A stretch of DNA of 64,000 nucleotides from Lottia gigantea (GCF_000327385.1 NW_008710807.1:517789-581788); one strand, 5' to 3'. Shown: positions 1-13,280, counted from the first letter of the stretch. Notes: generated from the sequence alone by a model not told the origin. Numbers and translations: made by a program.

Positions 1-110
1 TGAAAACATAAAGGTTATTATTAAATGTATGCAGGTTTGGAAGAGATGAAATGTGTGGAGTCCAGTGCAGTGTAGATTATCGATACAGTAGAAAACAATA
101 GAAGCGAATA

Positions 111-226
111 ACCTGGCCATGTATTCTAGAAACGATCTTAGCGCTAGGATGTCCTAGGTTCTTATCTTCTAACATTAATTCTAGGACATCCTAGCACTAA
201 GATAGTTTCGCAAATACATAGCCTGG
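111..226. repeat. Foldback hairpin element, arms about 45 bp
   Basis: The arm at about 111-157 is the near-complement of the arm at about 181-226, with a loop of about 23 bases. The best-matching core (CTAGGATGTCCTAG in both arms) is nearly perfect. A palindrome this long, without coding capacity, resembles a small non-autonomous DNA transposon (MITE). Family not identified. Confidence 0.7.
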
Positions 227-3200
227 GTGTTAAGGTGAAATGAGATTTTAATCATAGAAAGCACGGGCCTAGATCCGAAGTAAGGACTATTTATTTACAA
301 GTACTGGTCAGCTTAGTAATGTTTTGTTAGTTTTAACAATAATGAAGGTTTTTTATGATGTGGGGGTAAGATAACAGAAGAAAACACACTAAGTGAAGAC
401 ATGAGTTATAGTGACGGAGTATCGAGTCAGTAAAATTTAGTAGAAAAAAATACCAGGGCATAGGTCTGGCTGGATATAATTGGTTTCTTTTATTTTCTAT
501 TGAATCTAAAATCCCGCATCATAGATCACACCATGTCTCAAATATTACAAAGAGCTATGACTGTACACTGTATTTTTTTTTAAGAAAACCTCTTTACAAT
601 CTCTTTAATCTTAACAAATATTGTGAAAAAATCAGGTTGATTGATGTGTAAGAAGTGATGACTGTACACTGTTAGTACATCAGGATATTATACACTTCAT
701 TAATCAATAATCAAATAATACAGACACCCAGGTCACAGTGACCTCTATTCTATTAGCTCACACTTAACAAATATTCCAATCAGGAAAACATGGAATGCTA
801 ATGATCACTTCTAACAATGGTCTACTACCGACAGTCATGATGAATTTCAAATACATTATTTGAACAATTGTGTTAAAATCCATTCTGAATTGAAAAGTGC
901 TTGATTCTCTTAAAAAATGGCGAGGTGACAAGCTGGGAAAAATTTGGGGTTGAAAGGATTAGTGAATTTTACGAACCGGGTAATCGTCTGCAATAACCGT
1001 TTGTTACCCGGTTAATTACTAAAGTATATAAAGCTTATTTCTATAATACCCTTCCAAAAAGTGACATCAAAAAAAGGCTAAGTCTACAAAACCTCTTCTT
1101 GCAGTTCCACTAATCTAACGCGTTTTATGACCAGTGTCCCCGAAACACATAAAAAGTTTAGAAAATCTCTTTACAATCCCTTTAATGATTCTAAGCACCC
1201 TCTCCTTAAAATTCTTATCTAAGTAATAAACACCCTGTTACGTATTCAACAGGCAATTTTCTCACTTCGCGTCTGATAAAATCATTAACTCGTTGTTAAC
1301 CTTATTAATATTCATAGATTTTTAACTCATCTTGACTTGTCAGGAAATTGCTCATTTGCATAAAATTCAAGACCACTTGAGCCCAATAAACAAATCATTG
1401 GGACAATTACAGAAGCAATTGCAAATTTTCAGGGCGGAGTGAAAAATTCCAGATGAAATTGTTGAATCAAGAGACTTAAATAGCTTGGACAATTATATCA
1501 TTAATTTGAAAATATCAAAATGAAATGTGGAGTTTTACATCCTACTTTTCTGCACCATGTGGGCTAATGTAGACGGGTGAAAATATCAAAATCATTGACC
1601 TGATGAGGATTGTGTATCACAAACACATGTCAGCAGCATAAAATGAGATTTTTAACAAACTCTTTAGAATACAATACAATTTTGTCAGTTGTGGATTCTT
1701 AGGCAGGCCCGTAGCAATCTTGATTGTTTGGAAGGGTAAGTAAGTTATCATTGCCCCCCCCCCCCCCCTCCACCTTTTTCCCTCCTGTACCAACGGGCCT
1801 GGTATAAGGTTTTATAAAAGAAACTCTCTTATAGAAGCACTGGCCAAGGTCACAAGTAGGAACTCTGGATTTCAGCATTGGAATACATCAATTTGATAGG
1901 TAATTACCTACTTCTGGAGAGATTTACAAGATAAACAATAATTCAGAAATGCAAAGCGATTGTTTCAGGGAGCCTGGTACTCGGGTGACAAACACAGTCA
2001 CAGATTGATATGAGGTGTTCCAGAATGCCCTCATTAGTACCAACACCACCAAATTACTTATTATAAAGAATCTCAAATATTTAAGTACCGGTATTGTTAT
2101 TTTGACATCAATCGAAAATGAAATATTTAACCTCAACAGACTGGATTGACGCTGGACTTCCTGTAATTAAGTGGTTGGTGTTTAATTACAAACAATTAAA
2201 ACTTGTCACTATTCAATAACAGAAATTAATATATCTTAATTAATAACATTTAATTAAAACTAGTTACATTATAAATTTATATTTCATATAAACTTTATGT
2301 TATTCTGTTAAATAGTGGCAAAACTTCGCCCTCAAAAAGTAGTAACATATTTTGACAATTGTACTCTTTAATACCAGTGTCCCACAACATTGCCAACTTT
2401 CCCATCCCATGCTCTCTTTCCAAAAAACAAAAATTGATCTACTTCACCTACATAAGAATGGATTTGAAAAATACTGTATTCTTGATCTACAAGAGATGTT
2501 AATTTTTTCACTTAAATATCCAAATTTTAAGATCTTTTTGCTCTAAAATTTAGCCATATATTACTACTGCACCCTAGTCACAATAAATACTGTCATCATT
2601 TCACCAAGTTTAAAAGTTGAAACAGTACATATCTGATAAGATTATTACAAGACAATCCCTCTACCACTAGACTCACATGTTTATATTGATATCTCATGTA
2701 TACACCATTAATACACACTGGCTCATCATATACTGACTGTTAGGATAGGTTTTATTGGGGTTCTTGGAGAATTCTTAACAATTGACCAGTACAAAGGGCT
2801 GGTCATTTAAAACAAGAGCTTCAAATCAAATGGAAAATGCTAGAACAGGTTTTGACCAGTATAATGGCCAGTCATCTGAAACTATAACACAACATCTGCC
2901 TCTATTCCAGCCTCTTATAGCTTTTTAAGAAGTCGTCAACTGGTGTAGAGACAGAAAAAGTAGACTATGTTTTATGGGGATTCTTTTGCACCTTTGATGG
3001 TGCTGGGGTTTTAAACCTATTTAAATCAGATCAGCCAAACCCAGATATTCTGTTCCACTAAAAAGTCCAATTACATATTCATAAACTTACAAGCCTGAAT
3101 ATTTTGAGTTCAAACTTCAAGTTCAGTCTGTCTGAGCCAGGTGAAATTTGTTGTAAAGATTTTGAAGTCTTTGGTTACGATGTTTGAAAAATGTGAGTGC

Positions 3201-4122
3201 AAACAATAAGTTTGGTTTACGTTATCCTTAAATACAGTCTGAGATCGAAGAATAAATATCGAACTTGGATTATGTCCCTTGAATTGTAAAATTCATGGAT
3301 ACATTTACTGACGAATAACCAATCTTATCCACAGAATATTACCTGTATTATCTCAGACATTTATTAACATATTGGACATCTTCGGTCAAGGCATTGCGTC
3401 TTTATTCTATACCTTGACTGCAATGGAACACTTTTTGAGAAAAATAATAACGCATGAAATCGAGGAGTGTGATAGGCTGTATTAGCTAGTGTACAATTCA
3501 ATCAAATTGCTGTGAAACAAGGAAGTGGGCCATTGTAGTCAAGGTATAAGATAAAGTTGTTTTACAGGCTTGACCATAGTGATGATGAAGATGGATAGCT
3601 AACAAAAATGTGGAGCTAAACAAAAGAGGTTCAACCATAATTGAATTAATAACAGTAAAACAGTTGAATTACTTACTAATATACTACAGACTATATAGTC
3701 AAATTGCCACAATTAACATAAAAATATACTATATAATCCAACACTATTACACAATATCCAACTATATCTCACACTGTAACAAGTCCTACAGTTTTAAAAC
3801 TTATACTAGCACCTAAAATACCTCCGACCTTTGTTTCAGCTTTCACTAAAACACCCCTTCACTTTTAATTGATAGTAATTTTAGCTCATATTGTTGTCCC
3901 TTCAGGCTTGAAGTGGTTCGGTTTATTCTACTGTAGGGAAGACAGGTTCTGTACTGGTACTGGTGTTTATTGGATCAGTCTAATGTTAAGTAGTAGAATT
4001 TAAGCCACAGGTTGTTAAAGATCCGGTTTCAAGTTTCCTTATGTGATTTATTTCTTTAAAATGTTTAACAAGTTTTGTTGGGATTTATGCTTTAAAGGGA
4101 ATTACTTGCCTAGATAAGCTCC

Positions 4123-4538
4123 TTAAAGGGATTGTAAAGAGATTTCATAAATTTTATATTACTGTTAGCATCCAATTTTCTGTGGTTCCTGCAATTCCAC
4201 TAAAAGTAAGTGTTTCATGACGTCACTTAACACATTATATCTTTGTATCACATAAGGCAATTATGTGCAAAAAACATAAATCCTGGCAATAGCCAACAGT
4301 AGATCAGTAAACTACTTTATTGAATTGTAGGTAAACCGGATGTAATATTTTCATTTTGATTGGAGATACAGCTAACATACATTAAGAATTATCAACTGCC
4401 AAGCACCTATTCCAGCAACTATATCATTGGAATTGCAAGAACCACAGGATGACTGAAAATTAGAATGGTGCAAACAGAAACCATATATGCCCCTGATACA
4501 AATAAAAATTTTAGAAAACCTTTTTACAATTTCTTTAA
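4123..4538. mobile_element. Palindromic MITE with TTAA ends (full copy)
   Basis: The copy begins TTAAAGGGATTGTAAAGAG and ends with its imperfect complement, with TTAA at both borders. The arms contain the family's signature stretches (GTGGTTCCTGCAATTCCACT and its complement) and a perfect TGACGTCA at 4218-4225. TTAA target duplication is typical of the piggyBac superfamily, so a piggyBac-mobilised MITE is the likeliest identity; no transposase is present. Related copies or halves lie at about 1062-1185, 5186-5324, 14575-14705, 21990-22296, 28971-29115, 34086-34356, 49417-49570, 58995-59120, 63002-63075 and 63323-63553. Confidence 0.75.
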
Positions 4539-4860
4539 TATTTAAGTGATTAATGCACAATATTCATAAAAGACAAAAAGATGAAGTAAAGTTAAAATCA
4601 ATAGACTTGACAATAAATTGTCTCAACGGCTGTATAAAATTCTCGTCTATCATATTCAAGATGAAGAGAATGGAGTTGATTATGACTCAGGAAATTTTCT
4701 CCAAATCCTCTCATAAATTATCACTGTTAGTCAATAGATATCAGATTTATGAATTTCATAACTCATTGGAATTTTATTGAGCAGAAGAAACAGAAGAAAT
4801 AATCTTAAATCCTTGGTTTTTAGTGATTCAGCTCATGTCAGCGACTTTTTCTGCATTTAC

Positions 4861-5105
4861 AAGGGGCATGGGGAAACAAAGAGGGGGAAACAAAGAGAGG
4901 AAAAGAAAGAGGTGGAAAGAGGGAGGGGGAGGGAGGGGGAAGGAGAGGGAAAGACGGGGAGGAAGAAGGAGAGGGAAAGACGGGGAGGAGGTGGAAAGAT
5001 GGAGGAGGGAAGAGGGGAAAGGAGGGAAGAGGGGAAAGGAGGCTCGGGAAGGGAAGAGGGGGAAAGAAGGAACAAGGAGGGGGTGGGGGGGAGGAGAAGA
5101 AACAA
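4861..5105. repeat. Purine-rich (G/A) tract
   Basis: About 240 bases that are almost only A and G on the + strand, built from irregular GGGAAAGA / GGAGG units. The frames running through it (Arg/Glu/Gly-rich on +, Pro/Ser/Phe-rich on -) are by-products of composition, not genes. Such tracts can form triplex DNA, and the G runs could form quadruplexes. Confidence 0.85.
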
Positions 5106-7710
5106 CGAAGTATTCCTTTTTTCACTTTTGCAACAATTTGCATTCCAAACATTATTACTGTTGCATAAAACGTCTTAACTGCTTTATGATAGTGATGACA
5201 TAAAAATCTTAGTTTTAGTGGAATTGCAAGACCCATAGTCGTCTGACTGAAAATTGGAATGGTGCAAATTGATGTTTTCCTGATACACATAAAAAGTTTA
5301 CAAAGTCCTTAAAAATCCCTTTAAGTCAAAGAAATTTTTAAAATCCCTCACAAGAAAGATTTTCATGATACATCTCAACATTAAACTTTAGCCAGAGCAA
5401 GTAGACCAAACAATCTGAAGAATTGTAGAATCATAGAGAAATTATCAGGCAGTGCCAGAGTGAAGGAACTGGCATCAATGATGGAACACTGATTGATCAT
5501 GTATTAGACTGATATTTGGCACCAATCTCAAGGATCTCCCGACAGGTTAGCGCTATGGTGACAGGCTTCAGACAGGTCATTCATTCAGTGCCAATATATT
5601 CCTTTAACATCCAAATACGAAATGTCATATTCTATTGAGTGAAATGAAATGAAATGGAGTTTTACTCTACTTTTTCTTCGTCTGATTGGGCCTAATAAAA
5701 ACGAGCAAAGTCATACAATGTGCAATGAGGAAAATTTTGTCACGGCGGCAGCACTAGTCTACTCTTTTTCAATTTCTAACTGTCTAGGAATATAGAATGA
5801 ACATTATATGGTACATAGGACTTTGGTTTATTGTTCCATCCATCCTAAATTATCATGATACCTCCACCCACAGAAATTACCAGTGGAAAAACGAGTTGAA
5901 AAATCCTAAAGTTTAATTTCTACCTACGCTGTCATTGAATCCCAGAACGCTTATTCTAGCAAACATTCAAATCGCTGAGTTATCTTGATGTGTTCTTAAT
6001 ATTTGATTAAATGGCTAGAAAACTCTCAGTTATTCAGTCCAAGTTTATGTTAAATAACAGCAAGCATGTCTCTTATATTAATAAAAACATCCATATGGCC
6101 AATAAAATAATGATGTCATGAATCTAGAGCATTACATCTGCTAATTTTAATAGTAACTAGTTCATAACAGATCTGAGTATAGTTTTTAAGATGTTCAGGG
6201 AGGATGTAACGCGATTAAAATCTCACTTTTGAACTTTCCTGACACATTATTATTATAACATTCTTCAGCTGTTGGCAGCAGGAAGATAGCAACTATCTTT
6301 AGGGCAATTAATAGGATACTGATAACTGCACTTTATTTTCATACATTTTTAAATTATACTGAAATTATTGTTTGAATTTACTTTTGAGATTTTGAGGCTG
6401 AGGGATTTGGTAGAAGGGAAGGATCAATACCAAGAGGTTTGATTAGATCCTGATTGTAGTAAGGACCCACAGAATTGTCAAGGGGAGTAAACAACACTAG
6501 GCATTTGGGTCTCCTTGATAATAATTTGAAATTGGGGGGCCAAGCAACTTCATTTCTTCCCTCACAAATCCATCCTTACAGAATCAAGGGCAATAACTCT
6601 AAAATAGTTCATTGCATTATTCTCAACTTGAGAGTTTGTCTGAGATCTTAACAATTCACATAAACTGATCAAGTTTCAACCAGGAATAGCATCTAGTCAA
6701 AGCCAAGACATTCTCAATTCCATGTTGAAGTCCTAGTAATTATTCCTGTCATTTCCGTGATTAGTCCAGGTTATTTCCTGAGTTATTTCCCTTGGTATAA
6801 TGAATGTCCAGTATTAATGATCAAAGGTCAAGGTTGACGGACTTATCACTCTAACACATTATCAATATTACTGTCACAAATCACCTTCATTTACTAAATT
6901 GTTCACTTTATCAGTAGATCATTGGATTTATTTGGATTGAGGTATTGGGGTGCTGATGGGTTCAAACTCTTTAAGATGAAATCAATGGAGTTTTTTGTCC
7001 TACTAATGAAGACAGGCAACATGCAGTGTGCAATGAAGAAAATTTTGCTAGGTACGACATAAGCCTATTCTTTTTTGATTTCCAACTGTCGAGGGATCTA
7101 AATTTTGCATAGCCTGTAACATATGGTGCCAGTTTATTGACCCATCTGAGCGACTAGCCGCTTTTCCATGTAAGCCCCTTTGATCTCTTGGCAAACAGGG
7201 CATCTTTTCCCGGTGTGAAAGCTCTCACATGATTAGCGATGAAGTCCTTCTAGATTTACCATGTGTTACGTTAATTCTATATCCCAGTCACGCTCTTATT
7301 CTCATCTTATCATAATGCATGTCAAATATGATAAATTTTACATGATGATATTTTCACTATAAACAAACTGTCTCTTCAACAGCAAGTCATAAAAATATCA
7401 CATAGACTTAACTAGAGTTTTATGTTCACTTGAAATATTAGTAAAATTAGCAACACAGATGTTCAGCTGGCTTTAAAAAGAAAATATCTATGAATACATA
7501 ATGATGGCACAACTGAACCTACACAACACCTTGGCCAGTGCTTATATAGGGGTATACCAAATACTTCTAACCTGGGCTAATGCTTCTATAGAAGTGTATC
7601 TTCTATAACAACCAAACACTTGTCCATAAACCTGTCCATAGTCCACATCCAATCCGTAATATATTGAACTTCCTGTTTTGATCCATCCCATAGTTAAAGG
7701 TTATAATATC

Positions 7711-8574
7711 ATGGAGACTTTGAAAAAAAAGGAATTTTACTCATGTGATGTTTGCTTAATGGAGTTTCCTTATGCTTGTCATCTTAAGGTTCATATGCGA
7801 ATTCATACTGGGGAGAAACCCTTTCAATGTGATATCTGTAAAAAATGTTTGTCTCATAAATATAGTTTAGCACTTCACAAGAAATTTGTACATGATGGAG
7901 AAAAACCTTACAAATGTGATGTTTGTAATAAATGCTTTAGTTTGTCAACAGGTCTTAATAATCATTTGAAAATACATACTGGAGAAAGACCGTACGAATG
8001 TGAACTTTGCAAAAAGAGCTTTAGTCAAAAATATGGTCTGCAAATACACTCTAGAATCCATACTGGAGAGAAACCTTTCAAATGTGATGTTTGTGAAAAA
8101 TGTTTCCGCCATGCAGCAGGTCTTCGAACTCACAAGAAAATTCATACTGGTGAGAAATCTTATAAATGTGATGTTTGTAGAAAGTCTTTTATCAGTAGAG
8201 CATATCTCAATATTCATATGAGAACACATACTGGAGAAAAACCTTACCAATGTGGTGTTTGTAAAAAGTGTTTTAGCCGATCAACTTTTCTTAAGGTTCA
8301 TATGAAAATACATACTGGAGAGAGACCTCATGAATGTGTCATTTGTAAGAAGTCTTTTCAAATGAAGAGAAATCTTGTCGATCACATGAAAACACATACT
8401 GGAGAAAAGCCTTTCAAATGTGATATTTGTGACAAATATTTTAGCACGGACAATAACCGAAAAAGTCACTTCAGAATCCATACTGGAGAGAAACCTTACA
8501 AATGTGATGTTTGTGAAAAGAGTTTTAGACAGGTCTTTACTCTTCAACGTCACCAACAAATACACAAAAAATAG
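7711..8574 (+). CDS. C2H2 zinc-finger protein, ten fingers
   Basis: A 287-residue protein made almost wholly of tandem Kruppel-type C2H2 zinc fingers joined by TGEKP-like linkers. It is probably a nuclear DNA-binding transcription factor, with target unknown. I count ten fingers (C-x2-C-x12-H-x3-H), from about residue 10 to 285; finger 2 has H-x4-H spacing. No KRAB, BTB, ZAD or SET domain is visible. The open frame extends back to 7660 (after an in-frame TAA at 7657), but the first ATG is at 7711, so I place the start there; an upstream leader exon is possible. After the TAG at 8572-8574 the same frame carries a decayed eleventh finger to another TAG at 8638-8640. An AATAAA follows at 8783-8788. 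Specific orthology cannot be assigned because finger arrays of this type evolve fast. Confidence 0.85.
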   Translation: METLKKKEFYSCDVCLMEFPYACHLKVHMRIHTGEKPFQCDICKKCLSHKYSLALHKKFVHDGEKPYKCDVCNKCFSLSTGLNNHLKIHTGERPYECELCKKSFSQKYGLQIHSRIHTGEKPFKCDVCEKCFRHAAGLRTHKKIHTGEKSYKCDVCRKSFISRAYLNIHMRTHTGEKPYQCGVCKKCFSRSTFLKVHMKIHTGERPHECVICKKSFQMKRNLVDHMKTHTGEKPFKCDICDKYFSTDNNRKSHFRIHTGEKPYKCDVCEKSFRQVFTLQRHQQIHKK

Positions 8575-8640
8575 AAAGCTAACAAATGTGATATTTGTAA
8601 AAAGAGGCCAAAACGTCACTTAAGACTAAACGAAAAATAG
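8575..8640 (+). pseudogene. Remnant of an eleventh zinc finger, beyond the stop
   Basis: In frame with the upstream zinc-finger gene and immediately after its TAG, 21 codons read KANKCDICKKRP... then RHLRLNEK before a second TAG. The CDIC half of a C2H2 finger is intact, but the hydrophobic core and the second His are gone. It looks like a former C-terminal finger cut off by a stop codon and partly deleted. Confidence 0.6.
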
Positions 8641-8782
8641 AAAACTAAAAAAATAGGTGCTTTAATGTTTTTTCAGCACTTTATGACAGACCCATTTTGA
8701 GTTTGGTCACAGTAAAATGAATACATTGACTCAGTTTTTATTTATATTTTGTCTTTCAATGTACATAGTTAAATATTGATAC

Positions 8783-8788
8783 AATAAA
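8783..8788 (+). terminator. Poly(A) signal of the zinc-finger gene
   Basis: AATAAA, about 210 bases after the stop codon, in AT-rich sequence. Confidence 0.55.
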
Positions 8789-11700
8789 ATTATTTTCTTA
8801 TTAAACTTTTATACTTATTTTACTACCATGTTTCACTGTAATAGCTAAACCTTGTAATAAATATTCATATATGTCAAAACACAACTTTGCAGTTTCAATT
8901 TGCTGATTGGGAAAATTAAGAATAGCATTGCCATGCTGTGTGCAATTGAGTAAAATTTGCAAGGAAAGCAGCATCCTACTATTTCTCTATTTCCATCTCT
9001 AAAAGATGGAAGTGTTTCAATCATCTGATTGGTCGATCACTAAAATTGATTTTAAGTTTAATTTCGTTATCCATTCTCTCCAATTTCTTAAAAGCTGAGT
9101 TTTGGAGAATCATGCCCTCTGAATAAGATGTATGAAAGTATTGTATAATATCATCAACAACCATTTAGATGGTCTAGATAATATCATGAGCAGAAATAGG
9201 TCAATGACAAAGTAAATATGGTACCAATCTAACTCCAACCTACCACAGACATAACAGGGATGAGGATCCTGTTATATTTGCCAGTCACATCTATTTGTAC
9301 TATTCCAATTCATTAGTGCTGGCACTATCTGACATTGAAAATACTTTGCAATAGGATAGGTCAGCATTTGTGTGCCATCTGGCATAGTTTACAATACCAG
9401 GCATATACACATATAGGATCATATATATCTCTTTAAGCAGACATTACAAGTACAGTATGATTATACCTAGCAAGTGATATCATCCTGATTATAATATTAG
9501 ATAATGTCTCTAGCAGACTTTCAGGTAGAACTGGAATCTAGGTCACAGACAGAATCAGAAATCCCCCATGATTAATGGTATAATCACCTCTATTATCAGA
9601 TACCTATAACTCATTTTAAATCACAGGGGCAGAATACTTGGCCAGAAAAACTGCAGTGTACAATGAGGAAAATTATGCCAGAACAGCGGCATTAGCCTTT
9701 TCTTTTTCAATTTCCAACTGTTGAGAGGCCTTTAATGTGCACAGCTTGTAGCACACAAGGTCCTCAGTGTTTTGTCCCATCCTAACGAAAAGACGCAATT
9801 TTGATGATAAGCATCAAGCAGCCATTGGAAATTAAACAAGAAATATCTCCCAAAAACTGTACAGTGTAAAAGACAACCGATAGAAATATGTTGATTTATT
9901 ACATACAAGCTATACAAGATGGTTGTCAATAGAAAAATTCTGGTGTTTATTATTATAAGTCTTTGATAAATAAGTAAGAAAGTGTGCCAAGTTAACTGAG
10001 AAAGAATGAGATATTTCTCTTATCTGTAAGAAATAATCTTTACCATTTTTATGAGAAACCAGTGTGGTAAATCTTGCGGAATTATACACAATGGTTTTTC
10101 TGTAGAATCAAAGAAGAATTTGTTTTATGACATGTAAATGACGAAATTCCTGGCTAGGACTGGTTTTTGTTTGGTTAGTTGTAACTTATAACCAGGTTAC
10201 ATTTGTCTTGAGTTTCTGAATCCATTTGCCATCTACCCTTGATCAAAATAGGCAGCAATCAAATCACTTTATAAATGAAATGAATGGAGTCTTACATCCT
10301 ACCTTTCTGTACCATGTGGTCTAATGAAGACAGGCAAGGCATGCAGGGTACAAGGAGGGAAATTTTGCCAGGACAGCGGCATAAACCTGCTCTTTAGAAT
10401 CATCTTGTTAAGCTAGTATGCAATCAATCAACAATTTAAAACCTTTGCTTTTAACACTGTGCAGTTTGCTATAAGGTTTTTGGCCATGGAGAATTCCCAC
10501 AATTGCATGAAGAAAAATAATGTCACAAATTCATTTCTGGCAACAACTCTTAAAGAAATACCAAAAACTGATACATAGATTGGCTAAAAACTTTCATGTA
10601 TCACCATTCCAGTAGAAAAGATAAAAGGTTCAAATGGGTAGAAATAGTAATAAATCTCAGTAAAAGACAAGATAAGGCATACTCAGATCTTACCTATGTA
10701 AACAATGCTATTATAGTTTTTAAAAGATTTATTTTTCTTCTAAAAATAAAATAATGGCCAAACCTCTGTATACCGGGTACCATACTGATAAAAGTCACCA
10801 AACAGTAAAGTAAGAGAGAAAAAATGTAATGAAATTATCTTAAGAACTGCAATGTGAACAGGTTTTTTCAGGGTTAGGTATCAATGGGTGAAAGCCGACA
10901 CCAGACTGACACAGAAGCACTGGCACAGGCATAAGAATTAGTTAAAGTCATCTATTTCTCTTTTTAATTATAATCTAATATACAACTAGTACCCCTACAA
11001 TAACTGTAACTAGTTAACGTACAGCACCAAGTTAAGCCAAATTGTCGATGTCAACTATGCACTATGCATCCATAGAATAGAAATATTAGCACTGTTAAAA
11101 CATATCGCACTTCAGTCAGATTCATAATATACTATAGGTAAACAGCCTAGTACAAAGCTATGAGAAAAAATTCCAGTACGGTTGTTTTAAAATACTGATC
11201 TAATTCTTGAGTTATAAACCAAAGGTCATTAAAAAAGTCTTATTCTAAGCTAAAAATTAAATTTAACAGTATAGTTATAAAGAGTAAAAGAGCAGTATAA
11301 AACTGACAAGACCAAATGTTATTACCAGTAGTTTAGAAGTAAAAGTTAATTATTTTCTCATTTCTACTGTGTTAAATGTCAGACTCTAACAGATATAGTG
11401 TAGCCAACTGACAGAGATTGATAAGGTTTAAAATAGTATCATTTATATTAAAAAAATATATTCTAATATGAGAACCAGCAATTATATAATTCAAAATTCA
11501 ACTGCCGTTACCGGTAGTAGCTTTGAAATACATTTTGTAATTTGAAAATGGGATACTTTCAAATTCGGGATTATCTGAGAGGAAAACTACCCTATCAGAA
11601 TGGAGAATGGACGTTGAAATTCTAATTCTCAATCTTAGCAAAGAAGACAAAATAATCATATCTACTAGTAGATTTACCTGGTGTCACAACTATACAACCA

Positions 11701-13280
11701 AATCCGTTTAAAGTCTGATAAATTTGATACCGGTACAACAAAGATAATAAATAGAAGAAAATTCACGTAGGGGATACAAACTAGTGAAGTAAAACTGATA
11801 AAAAGGAAACAATGCAGAAGTCAAACTAATTAAAGGGAAGCAACTCTTGTTTTCAAAATCACAATGAAGATGTCCTTTAGCTTATGATTCAACTGGTTTA
11901 AAAAAGTTAAATATTTTAACTATGACTAATAGTAATTCAAGTCACCAATGAGCTTTTCCACTGGCGTTGGGTTGTTGTCACGAACAGTTGATCACAGAAG
12001 TGTAAGTTCAAATCAATTTCAAATGCATCCGGCAATCACAGACAAGCTTGGAGAACAAGTAAAATGGGACATGAATGTTAGATTTACAAATGGAGTAAAT
12101 ATTTAGTCTTGATTTGAAAAAGGAGACTCACAAATAAAAAAAATCAAATACGCCTATGTGAAAACTCTTTTTAATAAAGATGTAAAGATCCAAATTTATC
12201 AGAATCTCCAGATAGGAGAAATGTTGATGTTTTCAAGCTCAAGCTATTATTCTATCAAAATTAGTTCTGGACAAACCATCAATCAATCAATCTACATGAG
12301 TTGAAGGCCTACAGCGAAAGTGCGGAAAGTGGGTCAACCTGCGCATAGTTATCAGGAATATACAGTTGCATTGATTGATTTCATTACAACAACAGAAAGA
12401 AATATGATAATGTACTCATAAATGAACGGTTCTAAAGAATAGAAGATAACTCACTTCTTTCAATGTATTGCTTCAATATTAGAAATCGGCAGATCTGTCA
12501 AACACCGGCAGACGATAATCATTAATCACTACATCCGGTTTTTCATGATTTACTCCGTTCCTTTCTTTAAAATGAAAACAAATATAAATTTTAAAAAAAA
12601 TTGATAAATAAAAGAATGATAAGTAGAATATTTTAGACGCTATTCGAAAGAATTGAAAATCTAAGAAAAATTAATGAATGGATTTATTTATTATAATTGC
12701 AAGAGCAAAATCAAAATCCGTATTTGATTTGATAACCGATTGTCCGAAATACTCTTAGTCTTATCATAATTGCTGGCAAATTATTGGGTTTACCGAAGCC
12801 TCCATAGCCTCCAACCTCCCTAACAAGCAACAACGACGATTCGAGAAGCTCTAGCTATTTGGAGACGCTTTCCAGAGATCAACCGCGACAATGGACAGTA
12901 CATTTCCAAGAAAATTTTCAATATGACATTTGACCACAGCAGGGTAGGCTCTGAATTTACTAAATAATAAATGATAAAAACTAATAAACCTTCTCTGTAA
13001 GTTGCCTTCAGATTGCCATTTTCAGTTTATTTTTAGGACGGGATGGGTGGCACACTACACGCAATAGAATACTTAATAGAATCGTGAGAACTTTCGGACT
13101 AATTTAGAATCAATCGCAACTTGACGGAGGACTCGAATCAACTAAACAACTACTACTGGTGCCGTGACGTGTATCCGTTTTGTTGGCAAAGTAGTCCCTT
13201 ATCATCTTCTTTATTTTAATTCTATTTTTCATCCATTCATTTTATTTGTTATATTTTCATTTCACTTTTGTATTTTGGTA
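8789..13280. other. Intergenic, repeat fragments only
   Basis: No supported gene. At about 8885-9125 sits a copy of the CCAAT-bearing MITE (compare 37697-37848), apparently interrupted by a reverse SINE piece at about 8930-9000. Further reverse SINE pieces are at about 9652-9810 and 10278-10400. The last few hundred bases before 13280 are the presumed upstream region of ARCN1; I saw no clear TATA box. Confidence 0.55.

Larger units (their letters stand above)
1..7656. other. Gene-free left flank, repeat-rich
   Basis: I found no supported gene here; the open frames are short, AT-rich and without recognisable domains. The stretch holds a foldback hairpin near 111-226, fragments of the TTAA-ended palindromic MITE (about 575-620, 1062-1185, a full copy 4123-4538, a half copy 5186-5324), a run of C at 1756-1777, a repeat fragment related to the 57060 MITE at about 2890-3055, a purine-rich tract at 4861-5105, and reverse-oriented SINE pieces at about 1516-1590, 5640-5850 and 6975-7220. 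Confidence 0.6.

Noticed and set aside
4777-5290. Long overlapping open frames on both strands
   Set aside because: They run through the purine tract; the Gly/Arg/Glu and Pro/Ser/Phe strings are composition effects with no domain.
7945-8619. Antisense and shifted frames over the zinc-finger gene
   Set aside because: They are shadows of the repeated finger codons; the sense frame explains the sequence fully.
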